36,349 bases of DNA, from the NCBI GenBank assembly GCA_943328795.2, contig CALQBK020000027.1, positions 1 to 36,349 on the forward strand. Reading direction: 5' to 3'. Shown piece after piece: positions 22,616 to 30,509 of this stretch. Both the position numbers and the translations under genes were made by a program. Positions within the stretch are counted from its first letter, which is position 1, and every line of letters starts with the position of its first letter. The DNA is from Bifidobacterium breve. Its GTDB lineage: Bacteria > Myxococcota_A > UBA796 > SXON01. Under the pieces are notes generated by a model, which saw nothing but the letters and a program-made list of their open reading frames with translations, had not been told where the DNA came from and searched no databases.

Positions 22616-24237
22616 CAGATCACGATCCACTGGAACGAGGTGTAGACCATCCAGGGCGCCTGCGCGTACGCGCGTTGGCCGGGAGGGGCGGCGTCGAGCA
22701 AGACAGCGCCCGCGAGGCCGAGCGTCGAGAGGGGGAACGGGTGGGCGGAGATCCGCGCGTTGAGCTCGGAGCCGTGGCCGCCGGCCCCGCCAGAGGCCGC
22801 GTACCCGCCGCCGGCCGTGACCGTGAGCTTGTTGGGCACCGGGTCGTAGCCGAGGCTCCCCGAGACGCCGATCAGCCCAGCGCCGGCGTTCGAGGGGTCG
22901 TAGACCACCGCGACCTGCCGGTTGATGGACGTCGGGTCCGGGAACAAGAGCAGGCACCCGTGGGTGGTCCAGGACGCGGCGGCGATCCCGTAGCTGTTGC
23001 CGGTCACGACCCCGCCGTAGCTCGCGCCGCCCCCGTGGCCGTCAGCGCCCGCGCTGTCCGCGGAGGTGTACAGCGCCTCGGCGCGAACCACGCTGCCGGC
23101 GCCGGCGGCGTACCGGTACCGCGCCTCCACGTCGGCGAGCACGCCGAGCACGGGGACGTCCTTCTGGTCGATCACGTAGATGCGCCCGGCGTCCAGGAAC
23201 GCGCTGCCCGTCGCGCCAAAGCGGCCGTTGTCGAGCCCGGGGTTGTAGCCGACGTCCCCGCCGAGCCAGGCCAAGGCCGCGGAGGTCTCGGGGGCCGCCT
23301 CGGTGCTCGTCGCGCTGGTGTCGGCCCGCAGGTCGAGCCGCGGGCCGCCCTGGAGCTCCGACAGCGCGCTCGACGGCCCGCTGCCGAGGATGCCGGCCGA
23401 GCCGCCGGCCCGGTCCCGCAGGTACCACGCGTGGACCCCGACGCGCACGGCGAACGCGGGCCGCCACTCGACGTCGCCCATCCACAACGTGACGTCGTCG
23501 GCGTCCGCGAGGCCCTGCTCGTAGAGCGTGTAGGCCCCGGCGCGGTACCGGAACACGCCGGCCTGCACGCCGTACAGCGTCAACCCGGCGGCCTCGGTGC
23601 CGAAGAACAGCAGGTGGCCGCCCGAGCGGGTGAGGTCGTCGAGCCGCGCCGTGTCGGGGTCGTACACCCCGTCCCCGACGAACTGCAGCCCGGCGACGAG
23701 GTCCGCGCTGCTCCCCTTCCCCGCGCTCTTCGAGCCGGCCGGGCCCCAGAGCCGAAACTTGCCGTAGAGCCGGCGCGTCTGCAGGTTCACCTGGTCCGCG
23801 CCGAACGCGCCGCCTGTGTTTCCCCCGGTGCCGTAGGAGCTGTCGCCCCACGCGAAGTCCACCTCGAACGCCGCGCCGAGCGTCGCGCGCCCGTCGAGCA
23901 GCTTCGGCCGGTACTTGAAGAACGCCCCGACCCGCTGCTCAGTCGCGAACCCCGGCGCGGTCCCCGCGTCCTTCACGACGGTCGCGTTCGTCCCTCCCAG
24001 CGTGCCGACGATCTGCCCGTTCACGTAGGCGGAGCTCGAGCCGATGTTGGACACCGCGGGCTTCACGTCGAGGATCCCGACGAATTCGAGCCCGGTCTTG
24101 GGCGGCGGCGCGGTGGGCACCACGTCCGGCAGCGCGTCGTCGTCGTCGAGCACGTGCGCGGCCTGCTCGCCGGTGCCGGGCCAATCGGGGGTCTGCGCGA
24201 ACGCAGGGGAGTTCAAGAGGAGGAAGAGCACAGGCAT
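22615..24237 (-). CDS. Outer-membrane beta-barrel-like protein
   Basis: A 540-aa exported protein. The signal peptide is Met-Pro-Val-Leu-Phe-Leu-Leu-Leu ending Ala-Phe-Ala (residue 14); GTG 24249 would add Met-Arg-Pro-Arg and give a more usual charged start. After an acidic linker the protein shows many alternating amphipathic strands with aromatic girdles (Ala-Phe-Glu-Val-Asp-Phe-Ala-Trp; Val-Gly-Val-His-Ala-Trp-Tyr; Val-Glu-Ala-Arg-Tyr-Arg-Tyr; final Phe-Gln-Trp-Ile-Val-Ile). This fits a large porin-like barrel. I cannot assign a substrate. It overlaps the lipoprotein hydrolase gene (TGATG). A 103-bp gap with several palindromes separates it from the acidic lipoprotein gene upstream, so it may have its own promoter. 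Confidence 0.65.
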   Translation of the reverse strand: MPVLFLLLNSPAFAQTPDWPGTGEQAAHVLDDDDALPDVVPTAPPPKTGLEFVGILDVKPAVSNIGSSSAYVNGQIVGTLGGTNATVVKDAGTAPGFATEQRVGAFFKYRPKLLDGRATLGAAFEVDFAWGDSSYGTGGNTGGAFGADQVNLQTRRLYGKFRLWGPAGSKSAGKGSSADLVAGLQFVGDGVYDPDTARLDDLTRSGGHLLFFGTEAAGLTLYGVQAGVFRYRAGAYTLYEQGLADADDVTLWMGDVEWRPAFAVRVGVHAWYLRDRAGGSAGILGSGPSSALSELQGGPRLDLRADTSATSTEAAPETSAALAWLGGDVGYNPGLDNGRFGATGSAFLDAGRIYVIDQKDVPVLGVLADVEARYRYAAGAGSVVRAEALYTSADSAGADGHGGGASYGGVVTGNSYGIAAASWTTHGCLLLFPDPTSINRQVAVVYDPSNAGAGLIGVSGSLGYDPVPNKLTVTAGGGYAASGGAGGHGSELNARISAHPFPLSTLGLAGAVLLDAAPPGQRAYAQAPWMVYTSFQWIVI

Positions 24238-24340
24238 CCGGGGGCGCACCGATGTTGTAGCGCAACAACAAAAATGTTGCAACACGACAATGCGACTGAG
24301 CAAAATCGGATGGGTCGTCTCTGCTCAGTCGAGAGCGACT
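24238..24340 (-). promoter_or_regulatory. Palindrome-rich intergenic region
   Basis: This AT-richer 103-bp gap holds the perfect palindrome TGTTGCAACA (24275-24284), an inverted repeat TGTTGT/ACAACA (24253-24258 and 24265-24270), a 9-bp inverted repeat CGACTGAGC/GCTCAGTCG (24293-24301 and 24323-24331, 21-nt loop) and a small hairpin AGTCG/CGACT (24327-24331, 24336-24340) right after the lipoprotein stop. None is followed by a clear U tract on the minus-strand RNA, so a strong intrinsic terminator is not evident. TTGCAACATTTT on the minus strand resembles TTTGCACATTTT at the phaE promoter, so a shared regulator is possible. Confidence 0.45.
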
Positions 24341-24874
24341 CTACTCGGCCCGGTAGACCTGCACGTTGTCGCCCGCCGCGAGGCCATCGCCCTGCGTCGA
24401 GCCGAACCCGGCCTCGGGCGTCGGGGCCGTGAACCCGTAGTCCGGGTCCACCTGCACGACCTCGTACGTCAGCGCGCCCGCCGCCACCTGCCAGATGCCT
24501 TGCGCCGTGGCCGTGTACGGCGCGGACTGCGTCAGCGTGATGGTGCCCGGCGTCGTCGAGGTCGACGTCACGAACGTCCCTTGCAGCGTGCCCGACTGCC
24601 CGTCCTGGTCGGTCGCCGTGACGGTGTAGGCGCCCGCGGCGTCGAAGCTGGCGTGGATCGACGCGTAGTTGAACGGCTCGCCCGCCAGCAGCGGCGCGAG
24701 GTCCGCACCCTCCGAGACCCAGCTCCCGACGATGTCCTGCGCATCGGCGTCGGTGTCGGCGTCCGTGTCAGCGTCCGTGTCGGCATCGGTGTCGGCGGAC
24801 GTGTCCCCCGTCTCGGACGGGGTCCGGTCGGTGACGTCGTCCGGGGCGCAAGCGAGGAGGAGGAGGAAGGTCAT
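24341..24874 (-). CDS. Small acidic lipoprotein, lipocalin-like beta domain
   Basis: A 177-aa lipoprotein with an eight-residue uncharged signal (Met-Thr-Phe-Leu-Leu-Leu-Leu-Ala) before lipid Cys 9. A Thr/Asp linker with four Ala-Asp-Thr-Asp units follows (residues 27-44). From residue 46 a beta-rich domain begins with Ile-Val-Gly-Ser-Trp-Val-Ser-Glu and includes Ala-Ser-Phe-Asp-Ala-Ala-Gly-Ala-Tyr-Thr-Val-Thr, the pattern of lipocalin-like small lipoproteins. No function can be assigned. The ATG overlaps the acyl-CoA synthetase stop by ATGA, which places it as the last gene of the coupled polyhydroxyalkanoate block. Confidence 0.75.
   Translation of the reverse strand: MTFLLLLACAPDDVTDRTPSETGDTSADTDADTDADTDADTDADAQDIVGSWVSEGADLAPLLAGEPFNYASIHASFDAAGAYTVTATDQDGQSGTLQGTFVTSTSTTPGTITLTQSAPYTATAQGIWQVAAGALTYEVVQVDPDYGFTAPTPEAGFGSTQGDGLAAGDNVQVYRAE
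24749..24796 (-). repeat. 12-bp tandem repeat coding for (Ala-Asp-Thr-Asp)4
   Basis: Four 12-bp units within the lipoprotein gene code for Ala-Asp-Thr-Asp. Synonymous differences between units (GCG/GCC/GCA/GCT-type swaps) show the repeat is kept at the protein level and is not a fresh expansion. Confidence 0.7.
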
Positions 24875-26394
24875 GGGGTCACCAGTCGGGCCTTGAGGGC
24901 CGGTTTGTCCACCTTGCCGCTGGCCGTGCGCGGCAAGGCGCTCTCGACGCGGAGGGTCTTCGGCACCTTGTATTTCGCTACCCGCTCCCGGAGCTCCTGG
25001 AGCACCCGGGCGGCCACCTCCGCGGCGTCCGCCACCGAGGCGTCGACGGTCACCCACGCGGCGCCCACCTCGCCCCAGCGGGCATCGGGGACACCGACCA
25101 CCGCGGCCTCTCGCACTCCGCCGCACTGCAGCAAAGCCGCCTCGACCTCCGCCGGGTACACGTTCTCGCCGCCGGAGATGAACATCTCCTTGATCCGGCC
25201 GCGCACCCAGAAGAAGCCCTCGGCGTCGCGGGACAGCACGTCGCCGGTGTGGAACCAGCCGCCGCGCAGCGACTTCGCGCTGGCGTCCGGGTCTTGCCAG
25301 TACCCCGAGCACACGGCGGGGCCCCCGAGCACGAGCTCGCCGGGCTCGTCGGCCCCGCACTCCGCGCCGTCGGGCCGCACCAGCCGGGCGTCCACGTGGT
25401 GGATCGGCAGCCCGACGCTGCCGGCCTTGCGCTCCGCGTCGGCCGCCGGCATCGAGAAGCAGTTCGGCCCGACCTCCGTGAGCCCGAACCCCTGCCGCAG
25501 CGGGATGCCCCGGGCCAAGTACGTGCGCAGCAGCGGGACGGAGAGCGGCGCACCGCCGCACAACGCGTCGCGCACCGACCGGAGGTCCGCCGCGGCGAAC
25601 CCGGGCTCCTCGGCCATCATCTGGAAGATCGTGGGCACGCCCATCAACGTGGTGATGCGCTCGCGGGGGACGAGGTCGAGCGCCTCGGCGGCGTCAAAGC
25701 CGCGCGTGACCACCACCCGCCCGCCGCGGTGCAGCAACGGCGACGACAAGCAATTCAGCCCGCCGGTGTGGAACAGCGGGGTGAACGTGAGCGTGCTGTC
25801 CGCAGGCGACAAGTCGCACGCGAGCACGGTGTTCACCGCGTTCCAGTGCAGCTGCGCGTGGGAGAGCAGCGCGCCCTTGGGGTTCCCCGTCGAGCCCGAG
25901 GTGAACAGGATCACCCACGGGGCGTCGAGCGCGGAGCCCGGGCCCTCGGCCGGCGCGGCCCCGGGGCCAGCCTCGAGCGCGAGCGGTGCCGGCAGCGCGG
26001 GCAGGCTCGCGCGGACGCCGTGCAGCACCCCGGTGAACGTGCTGTCGCCGAGCACCACGCGCGGCGCGGTGCGGTCGAGCTGGTACCGCAGCTCGGACAC
26101 AGTCAAGCGCCAGTTCAACGGCACCAGGATCGCCCCGAGCTCGGCGCACGCGAACAGCAGCACGAATGTCTCGATCGTGTTGTGGGCGAGGACGGCTACG
26201 CGATCCCCGGCGCCGACACCCTCGGCGCGCAGTCGCGCGGCCCACTGCAAGGCCCGCTCGTGCGCCGCCTCGTAGGTCAGCCGACGCGCGTCGGACCCGG
26301 CCCCGTCCTTCCCCGCGACCTGCACCAGCGCCTCGGCGCCGGGCCGGAAGCGCGCGTGCATCCCGAGCCAGTTGCTCGTCGCCTTCGGCGTCAT
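24871..26394 (-). CDS. Acyl-CoA synthetase (AMP-dependent ligase)
   Basis: A 507-aa member of the adenylate-forming superfamily. The P-loop-like motif is Ile-Leu-Phe-Thr-Ser-Gly-Ser-Thr-Gly-Asn-Pro-Lys-Gly, the adenine-site motif is Gly-Phe-Gly-Leu-Thr-Glu-Val, and Gly-Trp-Phe-His-Thr-Gly-Asp-Val holds the ribose-binding Asp. The hinge Lys-Glu-Met-Phe-Ile-Ser-Gly-Gly-Glu-Asn-Val-Tyr-Pro-Ala-Glu-Val-Glu and the catalytic Lys in Thr-Ala-Ser-Gly-Lys-Val-Asp-Lys are intact. It would activate a carboxylic acid to an acyl-CoA with ATP. Both its start and stop are in ATGA overlaps with the second phaC and the lipoprotein gene. In this operon it most likely makes (hydroxy)acyl-CoA for polymer synthesis or recovers released acids; the chain length is unknown. 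Confidence 0.9.
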   Translation of the reverse strand: MTPKATSNWLGMHARFRPGAEALVQVAGKDGAGSDARRLTYEAAHERALQWAARLRAEGVGAGDRVAVLAHNTIETFVLLFACAELGAILVPLNWRLTVSELRYQLDRTAPRVVLGDSTFTGVLHGVRASLPALPAPLALEAGPGAAPAEGPGSALDAPWVILFTSGSTGNPKGALLSHAQLHWNAVNTVLACDLSPADSTLTFTPLFHTGGLNCLSSPLLHRGGRVVVTRGFDAAEALDLVPRERITTLMGVPTIFQMMAEEPGFAAADLRSVRDALCGGAPLSVPLLRTYLARGIPLRQGFGLTEVGPNCFSMPAADAERKAGSVGLPIHHVDARLVRPDGAECGADEPGELVLGGPAVCSGYWQDPDASAKSLRGGWFHTGDVLSRDAEGFFWVRGRIKEMFISGGENVYPAEVEAALLQCGGVREAAVVGVPDARWGEVGAAWVTVDASVADAAEVAARVLQELRERVAKYKVPKTLRVESALPRTASGKVDKPALKARLVTP

Positions 26395-27479
26395 CCGGCC
26401 CCCCCGACCTCGCGCGCCCAGCGGTCGACGAGCGGGTAGAACGTCCGCGGCCCCTCGGAGCCCACCACGACGCCGATGTGGCCACACGCGAGGACCTGCG
26501 TGTCCACGCGCTCGCTGCCGAGCGCCTGGGCGAGCGGCAACGCCGCGGCGGGCGGGCAGATGAAGTCGCCCGCGCACGCGACGACGAGCGTCGGGGCGGT
26601 GATGGCGCGCAGGTCCACCGGTCGGCCGTCCAGCACCCACGTGCCGGCGAGGAGCTGGTCCTGCTGGTAGGTCGCGCGGATGAACTCGGCGGCGAAGCGC
26701 CCAGGCATCGGGACGTTCTCCTCGAGCCAGCGCTCGCGGGCGAGCACCCTCGCCAGCTTGTCCTTGTCAGCGGCCGCGGCCTCCACGGCCCGGTACTTGG
26801 TGACCGAGCCGACGGGGTCGAGCAGGTTGAACGCTGGCTTCATCACGTTGACCGGCACGAGACCGTCGCCGTCCAGCAGCTTCGGCAGGTCGCGGTCCAG
26901 GTCCAGGTGCTCGGGCGCCACGAGGTCGCGGAAGCGGCCGGCGTGGGCGTACGAGACGGGGGTGTTGAGCGCGATGAAGCCTGCCACGCGCAGCTCGGGG
27001 TGCCGGGCGAGCGTCACGGCGGTGACCACCCCGCCCATGCAGTACCCGAGCACGACCGGGCCGGGGAGCGCACCCTGGCGCACTGCGTGGCGGTCGGCGC
27101 GGGCGATCGCGCGCGGCAGCAGCTCGTCGACGACGTACCCGACGCCCTCGTCGGCGTCCTCGGGGCCCGGCACGCCCCAGTCCACCAGGTAGACGGGGTG
27201 GCCGGCCTCGGCCAAGGCGGCGCACAAGGACCGGCCCGGCTCGAGGTCCAAGATGTACGCCCGGTTGATCAGCGACGGCACCAGGACCAGCGCGCGCGGG
27301 AGCTTGGCGCCCGGCGCCGGGGCCCTCGGCGCGTAGTAGCGCACGGCGAGCTTGTCCTGCGCGTGGATCACCGTGCTCGGCGTCAAGCCCACCGCGGGGC
27401 GAGGGGTCACCGCGTGCACAGCCATGCCGCGCGCGATGGCGGTCCACGGATCGACGGGCAGGGGCGCGCTCGGCGTCAT
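26391..27479 (-). CDS. phaC: Class III-like polyhydroxyalkanoate synthase, second PhaC paralogue
   Basis: A 362-aa alpha/beta-fold polymerase. The lipase-like box is Leu-Gly-Tyr-Cys-Met-Gly-Gly with Cys 147 as nucleophile; Asp 305 (Gly-Asp-Phe-Ile-Cys-Pro) and His 334 (Cys-Gly-His-Ile-Gly-Val) complete the triad. Tyr-Leu-Val-Asp-Trp-Gly-Val-Pro-Gly-Pro-Glu-Asp and Leu-Val-Pro-Ser-Leu-Ile-Asn-Arg are typical PhaC segments. Length near 360 fits class III/IV PhaC, which need a small partner subunit. The start overlaps the first phaC by ATGA and the stop overlaps the acyl-CoA synthetase by ATGA. Cys and His fall at the same residue numbers as in the neighbouring paralogue, which supports an old tandem duplication. 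It may form a hetero-oligomer with the first PhaC, or have a different substrate. Confidence 0.85.
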   Translation of the reverse strand: MTPSAPLPVDPWTAIARGMAVHAVTPRPAVGLTPSTVIHAQDKLAVRYYAPRAPAPGAKLPRALVLVPSLINRAYILDLEPGRSLCAALAEAGHPVYLVDWGVPGPEDADEGVGYVVDELLPRAIARADRHAVRQGALPGPVVLGYCMGGVVTAVTLARHPELRVAGFIALNTPVSYAHAGRFRDLVAPEHLDLDRDLPKLLDGDGLVPVNVMKPAFNLLDPVGSVTKYRAVEAAAADKDKLARVLARERWLEENVPMPGRFAAEFIRATYQQDQLLAGTWVLDGRPVDLRAITAPTLVVACAGDFICPPAAALPLAQALGSERVDTQVLACGHIGVVVGSEGPRTFYPLVDRWAREVGGAG

Positions 27480-28540
27480 TCGCTGGCCAGCCAGGCGAGC
27501 AGCGCCTCCGGGAGGTCGCGCCCGACGCACACGCCGACGTGGCCGCCACGGATGGTCTGCGTGGTGACGCGGGGCGCCACGGGGAGCGCTCGGCCCCACG
27601 CGCGCTCGATGCCGAACGCCGCTGCTGCCGGCACGATGTGGTCCGCTGAGGCAGCGATCGCGTGCACGGGGACTGCGCCGCGGCCGAGGTCCACCGGGCT
27701 ACCGTCGAGCATCCAGCCGCCGGCCACCAGCGCGTTGTCGAAGTAGCAGCGGCGGACGTACTCGCGGTAGGCCTCGCCGGGGAAGTCGACGCCGTCACCG
27801 TTCCACTGCTCGAGCGCGGCCCAGAGCGTGCGGAACCCCTCGTCCTCGACGCGGGACCACAGGCCGTGCCACTTGGCGCCGTCCCCCGTCGGCCGGAGCA
27901 TGCGGAAGCTCTCGCGCATCATCTCCTTCGGGTAGTTCCCGAGACCGTCGACGAGCGCGTCCAACGGGAAGTGCTCCGGCTTGGACCAAGCGGCGAGCCG
28001 CCCAGAGGCGTGGAAGTCGATGGGGGTCGCCAGCGTGCAGAGCCGGCGGAACCGCGCGGGGGCGCGCGCGACGTGCATCGTCAAGAACGTGCCGCCGACG
28101 CAATAGCCGATGGCGTCGAGCTGGTCGGCGGCGCCAGTGGTCGCCGCGACGTGGCGAAGGGCGCGGTCGGCCATGCGCCCCAGCGTGGTGTCGACGTAGC
28201 GGGCGAGCGGGGTCTCGGCGTCCTCGGGGCCGGGGCGCCCCCAGTCCACCAAGTAGACCGGGTGCCCCGCGCCGACGAGCCGCTCGATCACCGAGCGCCC
28301 TGGCAACAGGTCGAAGATCGTCCACGTGTTGATCAGCGGCATGCTCACGAACACCGGCCGGCGGGCGACCTCGACCGGCGCGAAGTAGAGGAGCCGGGCC
28401 TTGTTGTCGCGGTGCAGCACCTGGTGGGGCGACGCGCCGGTGGTCACGCGGAAGGCGCCCGACGCGCGCTCCGCGAGGAACAGCGCGAACTGGGAGGTGC
28501 GGTCCAAGTCGCGGCGCGCCGCGTCGGACAGCGCGATCAC
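27476..28540 (-). CDS. phaC: Class III-like polyhydroxyalkanoate synthase, first PhaC paralogue
   Basis: A 354-aa PHA synthase catalytic subunit, which joins (R)-3-hydroxyacyl-CoA units into polyester on the granule surface. The active Cys 147 is in Ile-Gly-Tyr-Cys-Val-Gly-Gly, with Asp 300 (Ser-Ala-Asp-His-Ile-Val-Pro) and His 334 (Gly-Gly-His-Val-Gly-Val). Conserved PhaC blocks include Pro-Leu-Ile-Asn-Thr-Trp-Thr-Ile-Phe-Asp-Leu-Leu-Pro and Tyr-Leu-Val-Asp-Trp-Gly. The GTG start at 28540 overlaps the phaE-like stop by GTGA, so the longer frame that continues upstream to 29710 is not the gene. Lying directly after the small subunit gene, this is the likely main synthase. Confidence 0.9.
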   Translation of the reverse strand: MIALSDAARRDLDRTSQFALFLAERASGAFRVTTGASPHQVLHRDNKARLLYFAPVEVARRPVFVSMPLINTWTIFDLLPGRSVIERLVGAGHPVYLVDWGRPGPEDAETPLARYVDTTLGRMADRALRHVAATTGAADQLDAIGYCVGGTFLTMHVARAPARFRRLCTLATPIDFHASGRLAAWSKPEHFPLDALVDGLGNYPKEMMRESFRMLRPTGDGAKWHGLWSRVEDEGFRTLWAALEQWNGDGVDFPGEAYREYVRRCYFDNALVAGGWMLDGSPVDLGRGAVPVHAIAASADHIVPAAAAFGIERAWGRALPVAPRVTTQTIRGGHVGVCVGRDLPEALLAWLASE

Positions 28541-29013
28541 CGCGCCCCCCGGCGGCCCGTGTTGGCCGACGTGCTCGCCGCGGCGGGAGCGGCAGGAGCC
28601 GTCTCGGCCGGGGCCGGAGCCGCGGCAGCACGGCTGGCGGCCTCGGCGGCGATGCGGGCCTCCGCGGCCTCGATGCGCGCCTTCAGCGCCTCCCGCTCCA
28701 TCGCGATCAAGCGGTCCTGCACCTGCAACAGCAGGTCCTCCTGCGCGAGCAGGCGGTCCTCGACCTGGGTCACGATCTTCGTGAGCCGGACGACGTCGTC
28801 GCGCGTCGGGAGCTGGAGCTCGCGGAGCGCCGAGTCCATCGCCTGCCGGTACTGCCCGCGCGCCTGGGCCATCGGGCCGACGGACTTCACGGTGTCGTAG
28901 AACGCCGGGGACTCGAGGACCTGGTCCCACCAGGCGCCCATGGCCTTCTCCCAGGTGTTGTACATCTCGCCCTGGAAGGCGGCGAAAGGCTCGGTGGTCT
29001 TGTCGACAGGCAT
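28537..29013 (-). CDS. phaE: PhaE-like PHA synthase subunit (short)
   Basis: A 158-aa cytoplasmic protein. Residues 20-70 contain Trp-rich helices (Trp-Glu-Lys-Ala-Met-Gly-Ala-Trp-Trp; Ser-Pro-Ala-Phe-Tyr-Asp), then Leu-Pro-Thr-Arg-Asp-Asp-Val-Val-Arg-Leu at about 87-96, the segment typical of PhaE/PhaR partner subunits, then a coiled coil (about 98-130) and an Ala/Pro-rich tail. Class III PhaE proteins are usually over 300 residues; this one is nearer the size of class IV PhaR or a phasin. ATG 29013 has GGAG with 5-nt spacing. It heads the operon and overlaps phaC by GTGA. It should bind PhaC and the granule surface. Confidence 0.75.
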   Translation of the reverse strand: MPVDKTTEPFAAFQGEMYNTWEKAMGAWWDQVLESPAFYDTVKSVGPMAQARGQYRQAMDSALRELQLPTRDDVVRLTKIVTQVEDRLLAQEDLLLQVQDRLIAMEREALKARIEAAEARIAAEAASRAAAAPAPAETAPAAPAAASTSANTGRRGAR

Positions 29014-29035
29014 CGCTTCTCCGTTGTTGCGATGC

Positions 29036-29063
29036 AGTATAACGGTCGCGTGAAAATGTGCAA
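29036..29063 (-). promoter_or_regulatory. Sigma70-type promoter of the PHA operon
   Basis: On the minus strand TTGCAC (29063-29058) and TATACT (29041-29036) are separated by 16 bp, close to the consensus. The predicted start near 29029 gives a leader of about 15 nt containing GGAG before ATG 29013. Confidence 0.6.
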
Positions 29064-29070
29064 ACGCACA
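29057..29070. promoter_or_regulatory. Palindromic operator candidate over the PHA -35 box
   Basis: TGTGC-AAAC-GCACA is a perfect 5-bp inverted repeat with a 4-bp centre. It overlaps the -35 hexamer, a good place for a repressor. The TGC-N4-GCA core recalls the TGC/GCA sites bound by PhaR repressors of other bacteria, but no phaR gene is in the window, so this is inference. Confidence 0.45.
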
Positions 29071-29085
29071 AATCGGGTCTGAACG

Positions 29086-29975
29086 CTACTTGGGCTTCAG
29101 CTCTTGCCCCACCGCGTCCTGGACCAGCGAGAGCGCCGCCACGAAGCGCTCGAGGCGGGCCTCGACAGGCTTCGGGGCGCCCGAGGAGGCCGCCGCCTCC
29201 ACGTCCGCGCAGAGGTCCGCGAGCGAGGCCGCCCCGACGGAGCGGGCGGACGACTTGAGGCGATGGGCGACCTCCCCGACCCGCCGCGTGTTCCCGGCAG
29301 CCCACGCCGCGGCGATCTCGCGCTCCGCAGCCGCGCAGCCCCGCAGGAACTCCCGGAGCAGCTCCACGAGGGTCTCCGGATCGTCCCCGACCAGCCCCCT
29401 CAGCACGGCTACGTCGAACACCGCGGGGCTCGCCGGCGGCGGCGCGCTGCGCGCCTCGACCGCTCCCCACCGCCCGAGCGCCTCCCCGAGCTGGCGGAGC
29501 GAAAGCGGCTTGGTGAGGTACTCGTCCGCCCCGAGCGCCTTGACCCGCGCCGCTTCCCCCGGGAGCGCGTTCGCGGTCAACGCCACGATCGGCGTCCGTG
29601 GAGCCCCGGACCGGGCCTCCTCCTCGCGGATGCTCACGGTGAGCATGTACCCGTCCATCTCGGGCATGTGCAGATCGGTGAGGACGATCGCGAAGCGACC
29701 TGCGCGCCACCGCGCGAGCCCGTTGGCCCCGTTCACCTCCACCTCCGCGGCGTACCCGAGCAGCCCGAGCTGCCGGAGGATCACCTTCCGGTTCACCGCG
29801 TCGTCCTCGACCACGAGCACGAGGCGGCCCGCTGCCCGCGCCTCGGCGACCGAGAGTGGCGCCTCCTCGGCAGCAGAACGGCCGCCCGGCTGGTCCGGGG
29901 CGCGCTCGGGAGCGCTCCGGGACGCCGAGACCGAGACGGCGTGCAGGAAGGTCGAGCGCCGCAGCGTGTCGGCGT
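29086..29975 (-). pseudogene. Receiver + HPt fragment of a disrupted hybrid histidine kinase
   Basis: This frame codes for the end of a sensor kinase: an intact-looking receiver domain (Leu-Val-Leu-Val-Val-Glu-Asp-Asp-Ala-Val-Asn-Arg; phosphoacceptor Asp in Leu-Thr-Asp-Leu-His-Met-Pro-Glu-Met-Asp-Gly; Lys in Leu-Thr-Lys-Pro-Leu) followed by an HPt domain (Ala-His-Arg-Leu-Lys-Ser-Ser-Ala). At its 5' side a Ser-Thr-Phe strand that usually ends the HATPase domain is present, but it is in another frame from the HisKA piece, and the glycine-rich G2 box before it is gone. No good start codon or ribosome site precedes the receiver, so it is more likely a remnant than a stand-alone gene. Confidence 0.6.
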
Positions 29976-30509
29976 CTAGGGCAGCACGTCCGCGGCGATC
30001 CCGATGCCGTTGTCGCGCACCGACAAGCCGAGCGCGCCCGACGACGGCTCGATGGAGACGAGGACGAGCACGCGCCCGCGGCGGGACGGCGACCCGGCGC
30101 CGAACTTCACGGCGTTGCCGACCAAGTTGTAGAGCACCTGCCGGAGCCGCGTCGGGTCCGCCACGACGGGGTCGGGCACCGCGGGGTCGACGAACACCGC
30201 GACGTCTACCAGCGACGCCGCGGCGGCCGGCGCGAGCGACGCCCACACCGACTCCACGAGGTTCTCGATCGAGACCGGGAGGTCCTCCAACGCCACGCGC
30301 CCGGCCTCGATCTTCGAGAAGTCGAGGATGTCGTCGATGATCCCGAGCAGCGCCTGCGCCGACTCCTGGATCGTCCGAACAGCGTCGGCCTGGGAGGGCG
30401 GGAGCGGGCCCTGGGCCAACACCTCCGCCATGCCGACGATGCCGTTCATCGGCGTGCGGATCTCGTGGCTCATCGTCGCGAGGAACGCAGACTTCGCCCG
30501 GTTGGCCTG
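29976..30509 (-). pseudogene. HisKA + truncated HATPase fragment of the same kinase
   Basis: Directly after an in-frame TAG (30510-30512) the reading frame goes on with [19 protein letters not shown], the classic coiled-coil-to-H-box join of a histidine kinase. HisKA is followed by the N box (Leu-Val-Gly-Asn-Ala-Val-Lys-Phe) and G1 (Asp-Asn-Gly-Ile-Gly-Ile-Ala). The frame then ends at TAG 29976, before the ATP lid and G2 box. An internal ATG at 30473 lies inside the H box and is not a believable start. The fragment cannot make a working ATPase. Confidence 0.7.

Noticed and set aside
24293-24340. Intrinsic terminator after the lipoprotein gene
   Set aside because: The hairpins are present but no U tract follows on the minus-strand RNA, so I list them only as palindromes.
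29976-30473. Independent gene starting at ATG 30473
   Set aside because: The codon lies inside the H box of HisKA, so the protein would lack the first helix; the true frame continues upstream to the amber codon.
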